The notes beneath the pieces are model-generated. The model had not been told where the DNA came from, made no database searches, and saw only the letters and a list, made by a program, of their open reading frames with translations. Source: Acidobacteriota bacterium (GTDB taxonomy: Bacteria; Acidobacteriota; Terriglobia; Terriglobales; Acidobacteriaceae). Taken from it: a DNA stretch of 23,528 bases. This document shows, piece by piece, positions 1 to 7,558 of the stretch (positions within the stretch are counted from its first letter, which is position 1; each line of letters begins with the position of its first letter). The stretch covers positions 1 through 23,528 of the forward strand of contig JANXQR010000164.1 in the NCBI GenBank assembly GCA_025353435.1. Reading direction: 5' to 3'. Position numbers and translations under genes: made by a program.

Positions 1-1208
1 GTCAGGTTGAAGAGCCCGTGAAATTGCGAGTCGATGGTGTGCTGCTGGATGAAGCGCCACTGCTCGAGAAAGCGCTGGAAGTAGATGGAGTTTTGGCTGC
101 CGTAGCGTTCGTGCATCAACAACAGCGCATTGAGGCCTTCGGCCTGCACCCACCACTCCTTCGCTGTGTCTTCGGGCTTGCCGAATGTGGTGCCGTACTG
201 GAAGAAGCCGCCATTCGTTGCGTCCCAACCGTAGGCGAGCGCGTGGTCAGCGAGCATTTTGGCCATGCGCTCGGTTGCGGGACTTGCAGTGTGATGCAGC
301 AGTTCGTCGGTCTCGAGCATCAGGTAGGCGGTCTCGACATCGTGGCCGTAAGAGTCGTGATCGGGTATAGGCTGCCACGCGTTGGTGAAGTAGAGATTCA
401 TGACGCCGGGCGCAACGCTGATCTTGTCGCGCACGATGGCAAGCATCTCTTCGAGGCGCGCGCGCAACGTGGGATCGGGCCATACTTTGTAGAGCTCGGA
501 GAATGCTTCAAGCAGGTGGATGTGGGTGTTCATCGACTTGTAGCCGATGGGGCCGATGATGTTGCCTTCGGACTGGCCGCTGGGTGCGTTGGGGCCGACA
601 GGCGTGCCATCGCGTTCGAGCCATTCGAAGTAGCCACCGTGCTCGGCGTCGTGCGCGTGCCTATCGGTCCAGGCGAAGCCTTTCTTTGCGAGTTCGAGCG
701 CATTCGGATCTTGCGTTGCCTGAAATGCGGCAGCGGCGCCGTAGATGCAGAAGCCTACTCCGTAGAGGTCTTTGTGATCGGTGAATTGCGGTGTAATGTG
801 GCCGTCGTCGAGGCCCCAAAAGAAGCCGCCGTACTGCTTATCCCACATCACGTTTTGCAGATAGTTGACGCCCTGGCGGACGATGGGGAGAAACGCTTCC
901 TTCTGCTCTGGCTCGCGAAGAACGACTTGCGCGGCGACCCACGTCATGCGGCCCTGGAAGACGGAGAATTTGCCGTCACTGGGGAGCGATTGCCAATGGC
1001 GCGCAAAGTGAGAATGGAAGCCGCCGTGCTGCTTGTCGACAGTGCGCGGAAACCAGACGTTGAGTACGTCGGTGTGCAGAGCGTTCTCGACTTCTCCGGC
1101 AAGCTTGAGGTAGCTGGCGCGCGTGGGTGTAGCGGACGTGGCTGGCTGCTGCGCGCAACAAGCGGCGGAAGAGAGCAGGAGAGCGAGAAGCGTGCGCTTG
1201 ATCTGCAA
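1..1208 (-). CDS. Exported AGE-family sugar 2-epimerase (cellobiose/mannobiose 2-epimerase-like), 3' end cut by window edge
   Basis: About 402 codons are visible and the C-terminus lies beyond base 1. The reading frame has no ATG near its beginning. The best start is TTG at 1208, with a GAAAGG ribosome-binding site about 8 nt upstream, giving a leader MQIKRTLLALLLSSAACCAQ that looks like a Sec or lipoprotein signal. The body matches the N-acylglucosamine 2-epimerase superfamily, (alpha/alpha)6 barrel: repeated GGF/GGY motifs (HGGFHSHF, YGGFFWGLDDG, HGGYFEW), SMNTHIHLLEAF (His229, His231), SYGHDVETAYLMLE (His289) and EWWVQAEG. These are characteristic of cellobiose 2-epimerases, which interconvert the reducing-end glucose and mannose of beta-1,4 disaccharides. 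The last catalytic His of the family would lie outside the window. Known members are mostly cytoplasmic, so an export signal is unusual. The FUSC gene lies 85 bp upstream on the same strand and may be co-transcribed. The AGE fold is firm; the exact substrate is inference. Confidence 0.85.
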   Translation of the reverse strand, partial: MQIKRTLLALLLSSAACCAQQPATSATPTRASYLKLAGEVENALHTDVLNVWFPRTVDKQHGGFHSHFARHWQSLPSDGKFSVFQGRMTWVAAQVVLREPEQKEAFLPIVRQGVNYLQNVMWDKQYGGFFWGLDDGHITPQFTDHKDLYGVGFCIYGAAAAFQATQDPNALELAKKGFAWTDRHAHDAEHGGYFEWLERDGTPVGPNAPSGQSEGNIIGPIGYKSMNTHIHLLEAFSELYKVWPDPTLRARLEEMLAIVRDKISVAPGVMNLYFTNAWQPIPDHDSYGHDVETAYLMLETDELLHHTASPATERMAKMLADHALAYGWDATNGGFFQYGTTFGKPEDTAKEWWVQAEGLNALLLMHERYGSQNSIYFQRFLEQWRFIQQHTIDSQFHGLFNL

Positions 1209-1293
1209 GGGCGTGTGCCTTTCAGAGAGAACGACTCGCGGGCAATGGTAGCAGCAACGATCAGCCTGGTTGCACAGCCGCCAGATTCGGTGG

Positions 1294-2478
1294 TCAAGCG
1301 ACGTGATCTTCTGCCTGCTGTCGAGCCTTTGATCTCCATAGCAGCCGTAGGGCGTCGGCGTGGATCGCGACCGCGATGAGACCTCCGAGCGCAGTGCACC
1401 ATGCGCGGCGATGCGCGATGACGGAGCCGGGAATCTCATTGAGCGAGAGGAGGAAAACGATGTAGCCGGTGAGGGCGGTCGAAAAGAGGCCGTAATTTAC
1501 GGCGTTGGTTGCGAAGGCGAGTAGCGCGAAGATCGCGGTGATGGCTGCGAGAATCTCAGGACGCGGCGCGACATGCGCGATAAATAGGCTGCCGAGCCAT
1601 GCTCCGGCCAAGGTGCCGAGAATGCGGCCAGCGGCGCGGGTAAAGGTGTCGGCGATGCCGGGCCGTTGCACGAGCAATGCGGTCATGGGGATCCAGTAGC
1701 CGGACTGGATGCCGAGGCGACGGTAGACCTCAGTGGCCGCGAGCGTGGTGAGCAGCAGGCGCAGTGAGTAGCCGAATGCCTCATGGCTCGAAATAGTGGG
1801 GAGAAAGTTCGGCAGTTGGCGCAGGCGTTGGGTGATGGCCCAGTCTTCTTCATAGACCGAGTTGAAGACCGAGGTTGCGAACGTAAAGATGTCCTTGTGG
1901 AGATCGGGCATGAGGCGCAGTCCCGCCGATGTAAAGAGCAACTGGACGATGCCTCCGGCAGCGATAAGCCAGGCGCGGTCGATGCCTCCCCGGATTCCGG
2001 ACGGGAACGCGGATGCGACGATCATGGCGACGAATGCCTGCTGACCCACCCACGCAACGCCCGCATTGCGCGTGCTGAGAACGCCATAGATCACTGCAGA
2101 GCCTCCTGCAGCAGCCAGGAGCCAGTAGTCGTGGTGGCCGGCGACGGTGCCTGCCAGGGCTGCGGTGGAAGTGGCAAAGACCGCGGCAATCATGGGGATA
2201 AGGCGCGAGTCGGCGATCTTCTGGTTGGCTCCGAATCCGATAACGAATGCTCCGCCGCCGGCGATCAATCCGGCACCGGGACGGCCGGCGAGGATTCCCG
2301 CAAACAGGCAGACCGCAACGGCGGCAGCGCTGACGAGGGGAAGACGGAATTGGAACTCACACCATTGAAAAGTGTAGAGTTCGGCGAGGAAATGAGCGTC
2401 CGGATCAGGGGCGCACGGGGACGCGTTGGCAGGGGAGGCCATTGCTCCCATTATTATGCAGGGCTGGCTGGATGGCAC
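1294..2478 (-). CDS. FUSC-family inner-membrane protein (aromatic-acid/fusaric-acid exporter-like)
   Basis: 394 aa from a GTG at 2478; alternative in-frame ATGs at 2451 and 2442 are equally possible and none has a strong Shine-Dalgarno. The protein is a multi-pass membrane protein with two blocks of hydrophobic helices: residues about 45-180 (for example LPLVSAAAVAVCLFAGILAG and the Ala/Gly-rich segments after it) and about 250-380. Between them is a soluble stretch of about 70 residues (MPDLHKDIFTFATSVFNSVY onward). The second block begins with GYWIPMTALLVQRPG...FTRAAGRILGTLAGAWLG, the hallmark of the FUSC family, whose better-known members AaeB and YccS are associated with efflux of hydroxylated aromatic acids. 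It is shorter than AaeB (about 650 aa) but normal for the half-size FUSC proteins. The stop is 85 bp upstream of the AGE start on the same strand. The substrate cannot be told from sequence. A release of hydroxycinnamates from plant cell wall would fit the neighbourhood, but that is speculation. Confidence 0.82.
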   Translation of the reverse strand: MPSSQPCIIMGAMASPANASPCAPDPDAHFLAELYTFQWCEFQFRLPLVSAAAVAVCLFAGILAGRPGAGLIAGGGAFVIGFGANQKIADSRLIPMIAAVFATSTAALAGTVAGHHDYWLLAAAGGSAVIYGVLSTRNAGVAWVGQQAFVAMIVASAFPSGIRGGIDRAWLIAAGGIVQLLFTSAGLRLMPDLHKDIFTFATSVFNSVYEEDWAITQRLRQLPNFLPTISSHEAFGYSLRLLLTTLAATEVYRRLGIQSGYWIPMTALLVQRPGIADTFTRAAGRILGTLAGAWLGSLFIAHVAPRPEILAAITAIFALLAFATNAVNYGLFSTALTGYIVFLLSLNEIPGSVIAHRRAWCTALGGLIAVAIHADALRLLWRSKARQQAEDHVA

Positions 2479-2844
2479 GATGAGAGGCGGGCGCGCATGT
2501 CAGGATCTTGCCGTCACCACAAGGCGGAAGGTACTACACGAGGTGTCCCGCCGACCCTGTTTTGGGCGACGGAACACTTCGCGGCGGCCCTGGGGGAGGG
2601 CAACTGTAAGCCGGCGCACTAGCACCGACAATTTTTCGGCGTGGCCTCAAGCATTCGAAAGTGCTCAAGGAGAGTCCAGCCAACTGCTTGAATTCAGTAG
2701 TGAGAACGAACCGGGGAGGGCCCATGATGCGGAAAATCTGTGGACCGAGGCAAGAACAATCCTACGATCCGATGACCTGTTACGGGGAAGCCTGAGATTA
2801 ACGCAGTTTTGCTCCAAGGGCAAAGAAAATCTTTTCTTGTTTCG
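2479..2844. other. 366-bp gene-free gap
   Basis: No reading frame here has a recognisable product, a good ribosome-binding site or clear similarity to a known family. The overlapping frames on both strands are rich in Arg, Pro and Ser, as expected of shadow translation in GC-rich DNA. I see no tRNA, tmRNA or RNase P signature. Two minor structures exist. One is an AT-rich hairpin AAGAAA-ATCT-TTTCTT at 2823-2838, just past the stop of the minus-strand gene at 2845. The other is an imperfect hairpin around 2644-2670. A weak likeness to a cobalamin riboswitch on the plus strand was considered and rejected. Confidence 0.5.
2823..2838 (-). terminator. Weak AT-rich hairpin after the NTF2-like gene
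   Basis: The palindrome AAGAAA-ATCT-TTTCTT lies 7-22 nt past the stop of the minus-strand gene at 2845-3318. Its stem is only 6 A/T-rich pairs, and the T-rich arm is part of the stem with no separate U tract. It is the only terminator-like element in the gap, and I would not trust it alone. Confidence 0.2.
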
Positions 2845-3318
2845 CTAGCTGGTGTGGTCGAGGAGAATTTTCCAGCCCTGCGGGTCTTTGCGCCAGACGA
2901 GCGAGAAGATGCCGTCGTCCTTCTGGGCCTCGCCCTTCTCGGTGCGCTGGAGGTGGAAGCGGCCGGTGACGACGGCCAATTCCGTCTTTCCGCAGGAGCC
3001 GGGCAGCAAGCGCACTTCGAGATCGTTGAACGTGAGGGTGCCCATCTGCACTCGGTTGCTGTAGGCGCGCTGGTAACGCTCCAGAATGGGCCGGAAACCC
3101 TTCCCGATGGAAGTGCCGATGAAAGTGGTTTCGGCGGAATCCTCGTAGGCCTTCATGAAGTCGGGAATGTCGCCGCGGTTCCACGCTGCGACCTGGGCGG
3201 CGATGACGGCGCGGATTGCGGATTCGTCGGTCACCTGCGGTGGGGCGGGCGTCGCCTGAGCGGCGAGGGCGGAATTGCCAACAACCAGCAGAGTCAGTGC
3301 AAACAGAAAGGTACGCAA
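2845..3318 (-). CDS. Exported NTF2/SnoaL-like (DUF4440-type) protein
   Basis: 157 aa. The open frame extends much further upstream, but the real start is TTG at 3318: a perfect AGGAGG lies 7 nt before it, and the product then starts with a clean Sec signal (RTFLFALTLLVVGNSALAAQ). The mature part begins ESAIRAVIAAQVAAWNRGDIPDFMKAY, the typical first helices of the SnoaL/NTF2-like cone fold (DUF4440 group). It ends DDGIFSLVWRKDPQGWKILLDHTS, the typical last strands with WRK..GWKI.DH. Proteins of this group are small periplasmic or secreted alpha+beta barrels; the role of most is unknown. No catalytic residues can be assigned. It is divergent from the molybdoenzyme gene, with only 50 bp between the two starts, so the promoters must overlap. 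Fold and export are well supported; function is unknown. Confidence 0.85.
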   Translation of the reverse strand: MRTFLFALTLLVVGNSALAAQATPAPPQVTDESAIRAVIAAQVAAWNRGDIPDFMKAYEDSAETTFIGTSIGKGFRPILERYQRAYSNRVQMGTLTFNDLEVRLLPGSCGKTELAVVTGRFHLQRTEKGEAQKDDGIFSLVWRKDPQGWKILLDHTS

Positions 3319-3356
3319 GAGGCGGCCTCCTGGGCTCAACGATTCTGCGATCAGCT

Positions 3357-3371
3357 TACAATGATGGCATG
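3357..3371 (+). promoter_or_regulatory. Candidate -10 element giving a leaderless start for the molybdoenzyme
   Basis: TACAAT at 3357-3362 lies exactly 6 nt before the ATG at 3369, so transcription would begin at or next to the start codon. There is no Shine-Dalgarno before this ATG. No convincing -35 hexamer is present at 16-18 nt spacing, so this is a suggestion only. Confidence 0.3.
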
Positions 3372-5570
3372 TCGACTGCTCTTTCCGAATCGCCATTTCG
3401 CGTGGTTCACACGGTTTGTTCACACGATTGCCCGGACAGTTGCGCGGTGCTTGTGACGGTTGACGGCAATGGCCGGGCGGTGAAGGTGCAGGGTGATCCT
3501 TCGCAGCCCGTGACCAATGGATTCCTCTGCGGAAAAGTGGCGAAATATTTGGATCGCGTGTACGCACCGGATCGAATTCTCTATCCCCTCAAGCGAAAGG
3601 CGGGAGTCGCGAAGGGCCCGCTGGTGCGGGGCAGAGAGCACGAGGCGTTTGAGCGTGTGAGCTGGGATGAAGCGCTGGGAGGAATTGCGGCGCGGCTGAA
3701 GGAAACTGCGGAGCGTTATGGGCCGGAGTCGATTTTGCCCTACAGTTACGCGGGAACGATTGGCGTGCTGGGATATGGCTCAATGGATCGGCGTTTTTTT
3801 CATCGGCTTGGCGGGAGTCAACTGGCGCGCACGATTTGTGCCGAGGCCGGCGGTCAGGCGTGGAAGCTTGTCTACGGAAAAAAGCTTGGCACCCCCACCG
3901 AGGATTTCAAGCTCGCCAAGCTGATAGTGGCGTGGGGCGGGAACATTCACGGCAACAATGTTCATCTGTGGCCGATGGTGGAGCAGGCGCGGCGCAACGG
4001 TGCGCGGCTCATCGTAATTGATCCGTATCGCACGCGGACGGCAGCGCTGGCGGACTGGCATATTGCGATTCGTCCTGGCACGGATGCGGCGCTGGCGCTG
4101 GGGATGATGAACGTAATTCTGCGCGAAGGGCTTGAGGATCGCGCATACATTGAGGCTATGACGCACGGCATTGAGCAGTTGGCGGCGCGCGTCGGCGACT
4201 ACACGCCGGAGCGGGTCGCCTCATGGACAGGCATGAGACCCGGCGAGGTGGAGCAACTGGCTCGAGAATACGCAACCACGCGGCCTGCAGCATTGCGAAT
4301 GAACTACGGCGTGCAGCGGGTTGAAAATGGCGGGACGGCGGCGCGGGCCATTGCCATGCTTCCGGCGCTGACAGGTGCGTGGAAACATCGCGGGGGTGGA
4401 GGGCAGCTGTCGACCTCAGGTGCATTTGCGTGGGATGCTAACGCTCTTGAGCGGCCAGATCTTGCACTGCGATCGCCGCTCGGGCGGTTGGCTCGCACGG
4501 TGAACATGTCGGCGCTGGGGCAGGCGCTTGAAAAACAGGGAACAGGGAATAGGGAACAGGCAAAAGAGGACAACGAGCCAGCAAACAGTGGGCCCGACGT
4601 GCACGCGCTGTTTGTATACAACTCGAACCCAGGAGCGGTGGCGCCGAACCACAACGCGGTGGTGCGCGGATTGAAGCGCGACGATTTGTTCACCGTGGTG
4701 CACGATTTGTTTTTCACCGACACGACGGACTACGCGGACTACATTCTGCCCGCGACAACGTTCCTGGAGCACACCGATATTCAGGGCGCCTACGGCCACT
4801 ATTTTGTACAGCTGTCGAAGCAGGCAATTGAGCCGCCGGGGGAGTCAAGATCGAATGTGTGGATGTTCGGACAGTTGGCGCAGCGCATGGGCTTCGAGGA
4901 AGATTGCTTCCGCGATACGCCGGAGGAAATGATCCGGCAGGCGCTGGCGATTGGCGATGATGGGCACTCGACGAATGCGGAGATGGAACACATCACAATG
5001 GAAGATCTTGAGGCCAAGGGCCACGTGCCGCTTGCCTTCCATCGTGAGCCGGAGTCGAAGCCGTTTCAACCTTTCGTGAGTGGTAGTTTGCCGACGCCCT
5101 CCGGGAAGATTGAGTTCTACTCCGAGGCGTTGGCCGCGCAGGGACTGGACCCCTTGCCGGTTTTTGTGCCGGCCGTGGAATCGCGCTGGAGCGAGGGAGC
5201 GAAGCGTTACCCGCTTGAGTTTCTGAGCCGCAAGAACGACAACTACATGAACTCCACATTCGCGAATCTTGACGGCCACCGAAAGATGGAGGCGCGGACA
5301 AGCCAGAAGCTGGAGATTCATCCGTTGGACGCGGAAGCTCGCGGAATCAATGATGGTGAGGCGGTGCGCGTGTTCAACGATCGCGGGTTGATCCACCTGA
5401 CGGCGATGATCAACGGAGATCTGCCGTCGGGTGTGGTGGCAGGGCGATTGGACTGGGCGAAGCTGACTCCAGATGCCGTGAATGTGAACGCACTGACGAG
5501 CGAACGGCTTACGGATATCGGCGCGGGGGCCACGTTTTATTCGACACTGGTGGAAGTGGCGAAGGCTTAG
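3369..5570 (+). CDS. Molybdopterin oxidoreductase, DMSO-reductase superfamily catalytic subunit, stand-alone
   Basis: 733 aa from ATG 3369. The frame is open further upstream, but only this start puts the cofactor-binding motif at the expected N-terminal position. Cys17, Cys21, Cys25 and Cys54 (VCSHDCPDSC ... NGFLCGK) form the [4Fe-4S] site of the Mo/W-bisPGD superfamily. Further family signs are RVSWDEAL, IVAWGGNIHGNNVH and RLIVIDPYRTRTAALADWHI (pterin contacts), the DYADYILPATTFLEHTD segment and a C-terminal MopB-type beta-barrel domain with GDLPSGVVAGR. Cys157 in RTICAEAGG is a candidate metal ligand by position, not proven. There is no Tat leader, so the enzyme is probably cytoplasmic. 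No iron-sulfur or membrane-anchor subunit is adjacent, so the electron partner is unknown. The closest general class is the BisC-like soluble molybdopterin oxidoreductases. Codons 389-398 carry a heptanucleotide repeat described separately. Substrate not predictable. Confidence 0.9.
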   Translation: MSTALSESPFRVVHTVCSHDCPDSCAVLVTVDGNGRAVKVQGDPSQPVTNGFLCGKVAKYLDRVYAPDRILYPLKRKAGVAKGPLVRGREHEAFERVSWDEALGGIAARLKETAERYGPESILPYSYAGTIGVLGYGSMDRRFFHRLGGSQLARTICAEAGGQAWKLVYGKKLGTPTEDFKLAKLIVAWGGNIHGNNVHLWPMVEQARRNGARLIVIDPYRTRTAALADWHIAIRPGTDAALALGMMNVILREGLEDRAYIEAMTHGIEQLAARVGDYTPERVASWTGMRPGEVEQLAREYATTRPAALRMNYGVQRVENGGTAARAIAMLPALTGAWKHRGGGGQLSTSGAFAWDANALERPDLALRSPLGRLARTVNMSALGQALEKQGTGNREQAKEDNEPANSGPDVHALFVYNSNPGAVAPNHNAVVRGLKRDDLFTVVHDLFFTDTTDYADYILPATTFLEHTDIQGAYGHYFVQLSKQAIEPPGESRSNVWMFGQLAQRMGFEEDCFRDTPEEMIRQALAIGDDGHSTNAEMEHITMEDLEAKGHVPLAFHREPESKPFQPFVSGSLPTPSGKIEFYSEALAAQGLDPLPVFVPAVESRWSEGAKRYPLEFLSRKNDNYMNSTFANLDGHRKMEARTSQKLEIHPLDAEARGINDGEAVRVFNDRGLIHLTAMINGDLPSGVVAGRLDWAKLTPDAVNVNALTSERLTDIGAGATFYSTLVEVAKA
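4534..4561 (+). repeat. Four-copy heptanucleotide minisatellite (AACAGGG) inside a coding sequence
   Basis: Tandem units are AACAGGG (4534-4540), AACAGGG (4541-4547), AATAGGG (4548-4554) and AACAGGC (4555-4561). The array sits in the molybdopterin oxidoreductase gene and encodes part of a Gln/Asn/Glu-rich linker (KQGTGNREQ). Similar GGGAACA-type heptamer arrays are known mainly from intergenic DNA, notably in cyanobacteria. Here the array is in frame in a surface-type loop. Confidence 0.75.
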
Positions 5571-5652
5571 CGATCAGTGTTTACCGTCGATGATCGAATG
5601 CGCAAACGCAGCATGAAATATCCGATGAATGGCACTTTTCCAAGACTGAGAA

Positions 5653-6219
5653 ATGATGGACTGCTCTGCTGAATTCAACTTGCGTCTCGCAACCGGGGAC
5701 GACGTTCCCGCGCTGCATGCGCTGATTGAGGCGTCTGTCCGCGGCCTGCAGGGGAATGACTACACGCAGGCGCAGATGGAAGGCGCGTTGGGCACCGTGC
5801 TGGGGCTCGATACGCAATTGATCGTTGATCGAACCTACTACATCGCCGAGGCTCCGGGGAGCACTGGGGCACCGAGCACGCCTGCCGGCTGCGGGGGTTG
5901 GTCGAAGCGCAAGACGCTGTTCGGTGCCGATCATGGCCCAGGACGGGAGCCCGAGCTGCTCGACCCTGCGACCGATGCAGCCAAGGTGCGGGCCATCTTT
6001 ATTCATCCGCAGTTTGCAAGGCGAGGCTTGGGATCGCACATTCTTGAGACGGTGGAGAATGCAGCGCATGCCGCGGGATTTCGGAAATTTGAAATGGGAT
6101 CGACATTGACAGGCGTGCCGCTCTATCGGCTGAAGGGCTATGTGGAGGTGGAGCGCATGGCGGTGCCGCTATGGAATGGCGAAGCGTTGCCCGTGGTGAA
6201 AATGGTGAAGGACGCGTAG
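5653..6219 (+). CDS. GNAT-family N-acetyltransferase
   Basis: 188 aa. It starts ATGATG at 5653/5656 with no strong ribosome-binding site, so either ATG is possible. The N-terminus (FNLRLATGDDVPALHALIEASVRGL) is a typical GNAT first strand and helix. Motif A is VRAIFIHPQFARRGLG, with the acetyl-CoA pyrophosphate loop at Arg123-Gly127 (RRGLG), followed by SHILETVENAAHAAGF. The C-terminus LYRLKGYVEVER is the usual motif B 'FYxxxGF' region. It transfers an acetyl group from acetyl-CoA to an unidentified amine. The stretch around residues 67-108 (between the beta hairpin and motif A) is Gly/Pro-rich and likely a loop. It lies 82 bp after the molybdoenzyme on the same strand and may be co-transcribed, and converges on the M24 peptidase gene with 19 bp between. 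Confidence 0.85.
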   Translation: MMDCSAEFNLRLATGDDVPALHALIEASVRGLQGNDYTQAQMEGALGTVLGLDTQLIVDRTYYIAEAPGSTGAPSTPAGCGGWSKRKTLFGADHGPGREPELLDPATDAAKVRAIFIHPQFARRGLGSHILETVENAAHAAGFRKFEMGSTLTGVPLYRLKGYVEVERMAVPLWNGEALPVVKMVKDA

Positions 6220-6238
6220 TGGAAGTTTTAGCAAGATT

Positions 6239-7558
6239 TCAGCCAACATTCCCAAACGGATCATCGAGCGAAGGGGATTGTGGCGTAAGCAACTCCGCGC
6301 CGTTTTCGGTAATGACCATGTCGTCCTCAAGACGGATGCCGAATTCGCCTCTGATGTAGACGCCAGGCTCGTCGCTGAACGTCATGCCAGGTTTGAGATG
6401 CGGTGCGAGATCGAAGCCGAACATGTTGTTGCGCACGAGGTAGGGCCACTCGTGGCCGTCCATGCCAATGCCGTGGCCGACGCGATGTGTGAAATACGAG
6501 AAGCCCGGTCCGTAGCCCCCTTCGACGATAACTTTACGTGCGGCGGCATCCACGTCCGCGGCGAGCACGCCGGGGCGCGCAGTGCTGAGCGCGGCGGATT
6601 GAGCGCGCTTTACGAGATCGAACACCGCATTCATCTTCGCGGTGGGTTTGCCAAGAACGAACGTGCGCGTGATGTCAGAGTTGTAGCCTTCAACGAGGCA
6701 GCCATCGTCGAGCATGAGAATGCTGCCTTCGCGCAGGGTCTGCGGCTGGCGCGAGCCATGCGGCGCTGCTGTGAACTCGTCGATATTGAGGCTGGCATCA
6801 CCGGGGAAGCCGACACGGCGATAGGCTGCGTCAACAAGGCCCTCCACGTCGGAATTGGTCATTCCCGCATGAACCGATTGCGCCACGGCGCGATAGACAA
6901 GCAGCGTAGCGTGGCTGGCGAGGCGCATGCATTCGAGCTCGTGAGCGTCCTTGATCATGCGGCAGCCGGCAGTGACGGGCGTAGCGCTCACAATCTTCAG
7001 GTGCGGGTTGGCACTGCGAATTCCTTCCGCGAAAACGAATTTCATGTTTTCGTCGAGGCCAATGGTAGCGCTCGTGAGTCCGCGATCGCGCAGACCCTTG
7101 CCCAGCGTTGCAAACGGGCTTTCGTCCTCTTGCCAGCTCAGAACCTCTGCATCCTTGCCGAAGGGGCCGGTGGCGAGCACTTCGCGCGCGCGCCCTTCTT
7201 CAAATGTGGGACAGACGATGAATGGTTTACTGCGAGCGGGTATAACCAGTGCCCATAAACGTTCACCGCCGTTCAACCTCAGGTCGGCAAAGTACACTGA
7301 TGAGCTCGTGCTGTTAGCGAGGACGATGGTGTCGATCTTGTGCTCGGCCATCAGGGCTTTGGCGCGTTCGATGCGGGCCTGGCGCTCGGCATTGGTGAAA
7401 GGGCGAGCTTGCCCGGAAAGCACGGGCAGCGCAGTGATGGCGGAAGGAACGAATCTTTGCGATTGGGCAGAGGCGTACTTGCCGGCTCCAAGTGCAAGGG
7501 CAGTGGTGGCGGCGGCTCCTTCGCTGATAAACCCGCGCCGCGTGAATTTGGGGCTCAT
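6239..7558 (-). CDS. Tat-exported M24 metallopeptidase (Xaa-Pro aminopeptidase/creatinase family)
   Basis: 439 aa from ATG 7558 with GGAGG 4 nt upstream. The leader MSPKFTRRGFISEGAAATTALALGAGKYASA contains a twin-arginine motif (TRRGFIS), so the folded metalloenzyme is exported through Tat. Residues about 55-190 form a creatinase-type N-terminal domain (RIERAKALMAEHKIDTIVLA). The rest is the pita-bread catalytic domain. The five metal ligands can be identified: Asp284 and Asp295 (DDGCLVEGYNSD, spaced 11 apart as in aminopeptidase P), His362 (GHGIGMDGHEWP), Glu397 (SDEPGVYI) and Glu411 (GIRLED). All are present, so the enzyme should be active. Family members remove N-terminal residues next to proline or hydrolyse related amide bonds; the exact specificity cannot be given. 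It is divergent from the NTF2-like gene at 7723. Confidence 0.9.
   Translation of the reverse strand: MSPKFTRRGFISEGAAATTALALGAGKYASAQSQRFVPSAITALPVLSGQARPFTNAERQARIERAKALMAEHKIDTIVLANSTSSSVYFADLRLNGGERLWALVIPARSKPFIVCPTFEEGRAREVLATGPFGKDAEVLSWQEDESPFATLGKGLRDRGLTSATIGLDENMKFVFAEGIRSANPHLKIVSATPVTAGCRMIKDAHELECMRLASHATLLVYRAVAQSVHAGMTNSDVEGLVDAAYRRVGFPGDASLNIDEFTAAPHGSRQPQTLREGSILMLDDGCLVEGYNSDITRTFVLGKPTAKMNAVFDLVKRAQSAALSTARPGVLAADVDAAARKVIVEGGYGPGFSYFTHRVGHGIGMDGHEWPYLVRNNMFGFDLAPHLKPGMTFSDEPGVYIRGEFGIRLEDDMVITENGAELLTPQSPSLDDPFGNVG

Noticed and set aside
18..1379. 453-aa open frame on the plus strand
   Set aside because: It is the antisense shadow of the AGE-family epimerase and the end of the FUSC gene; it shows no family motif, signal or ribosome-binding site, while the minus strand encodes clear conserved motifs.
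2529..2750. Cobalamin riboswitch on the plus strand
   Set aside because: CAACTGTAAGC, GCCAACTG and GGGAGGGC appear in the right order and length, but the GGTG...CC hairpin before the CAACTGTAA block and a proper B12 box (AGACCTGCC) are missing. The plus strand also has no suitable target gene for more than 500 bp.
2809..3456. 215-aa plus-strand open frame crossing the divergent starts
   Set aside because: It overlaps the NTF2-like gene and the start of the molybdoenzyme, both well supported, and has no recognisable domain.
5571..5596. Terminator after the molybdoenzyme (CGATCA...TGATCG)
   Set aside because: Only a 6-bp stem with a 14-nt loop and no U tract, and the GNAT gene follows on the same strand.
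6278..7258. 326-aa open frame on the plus strand
   Set aside because: Opposite the M24 peptidase, which has all five metal ligands; the plus-strand product matches nothing.
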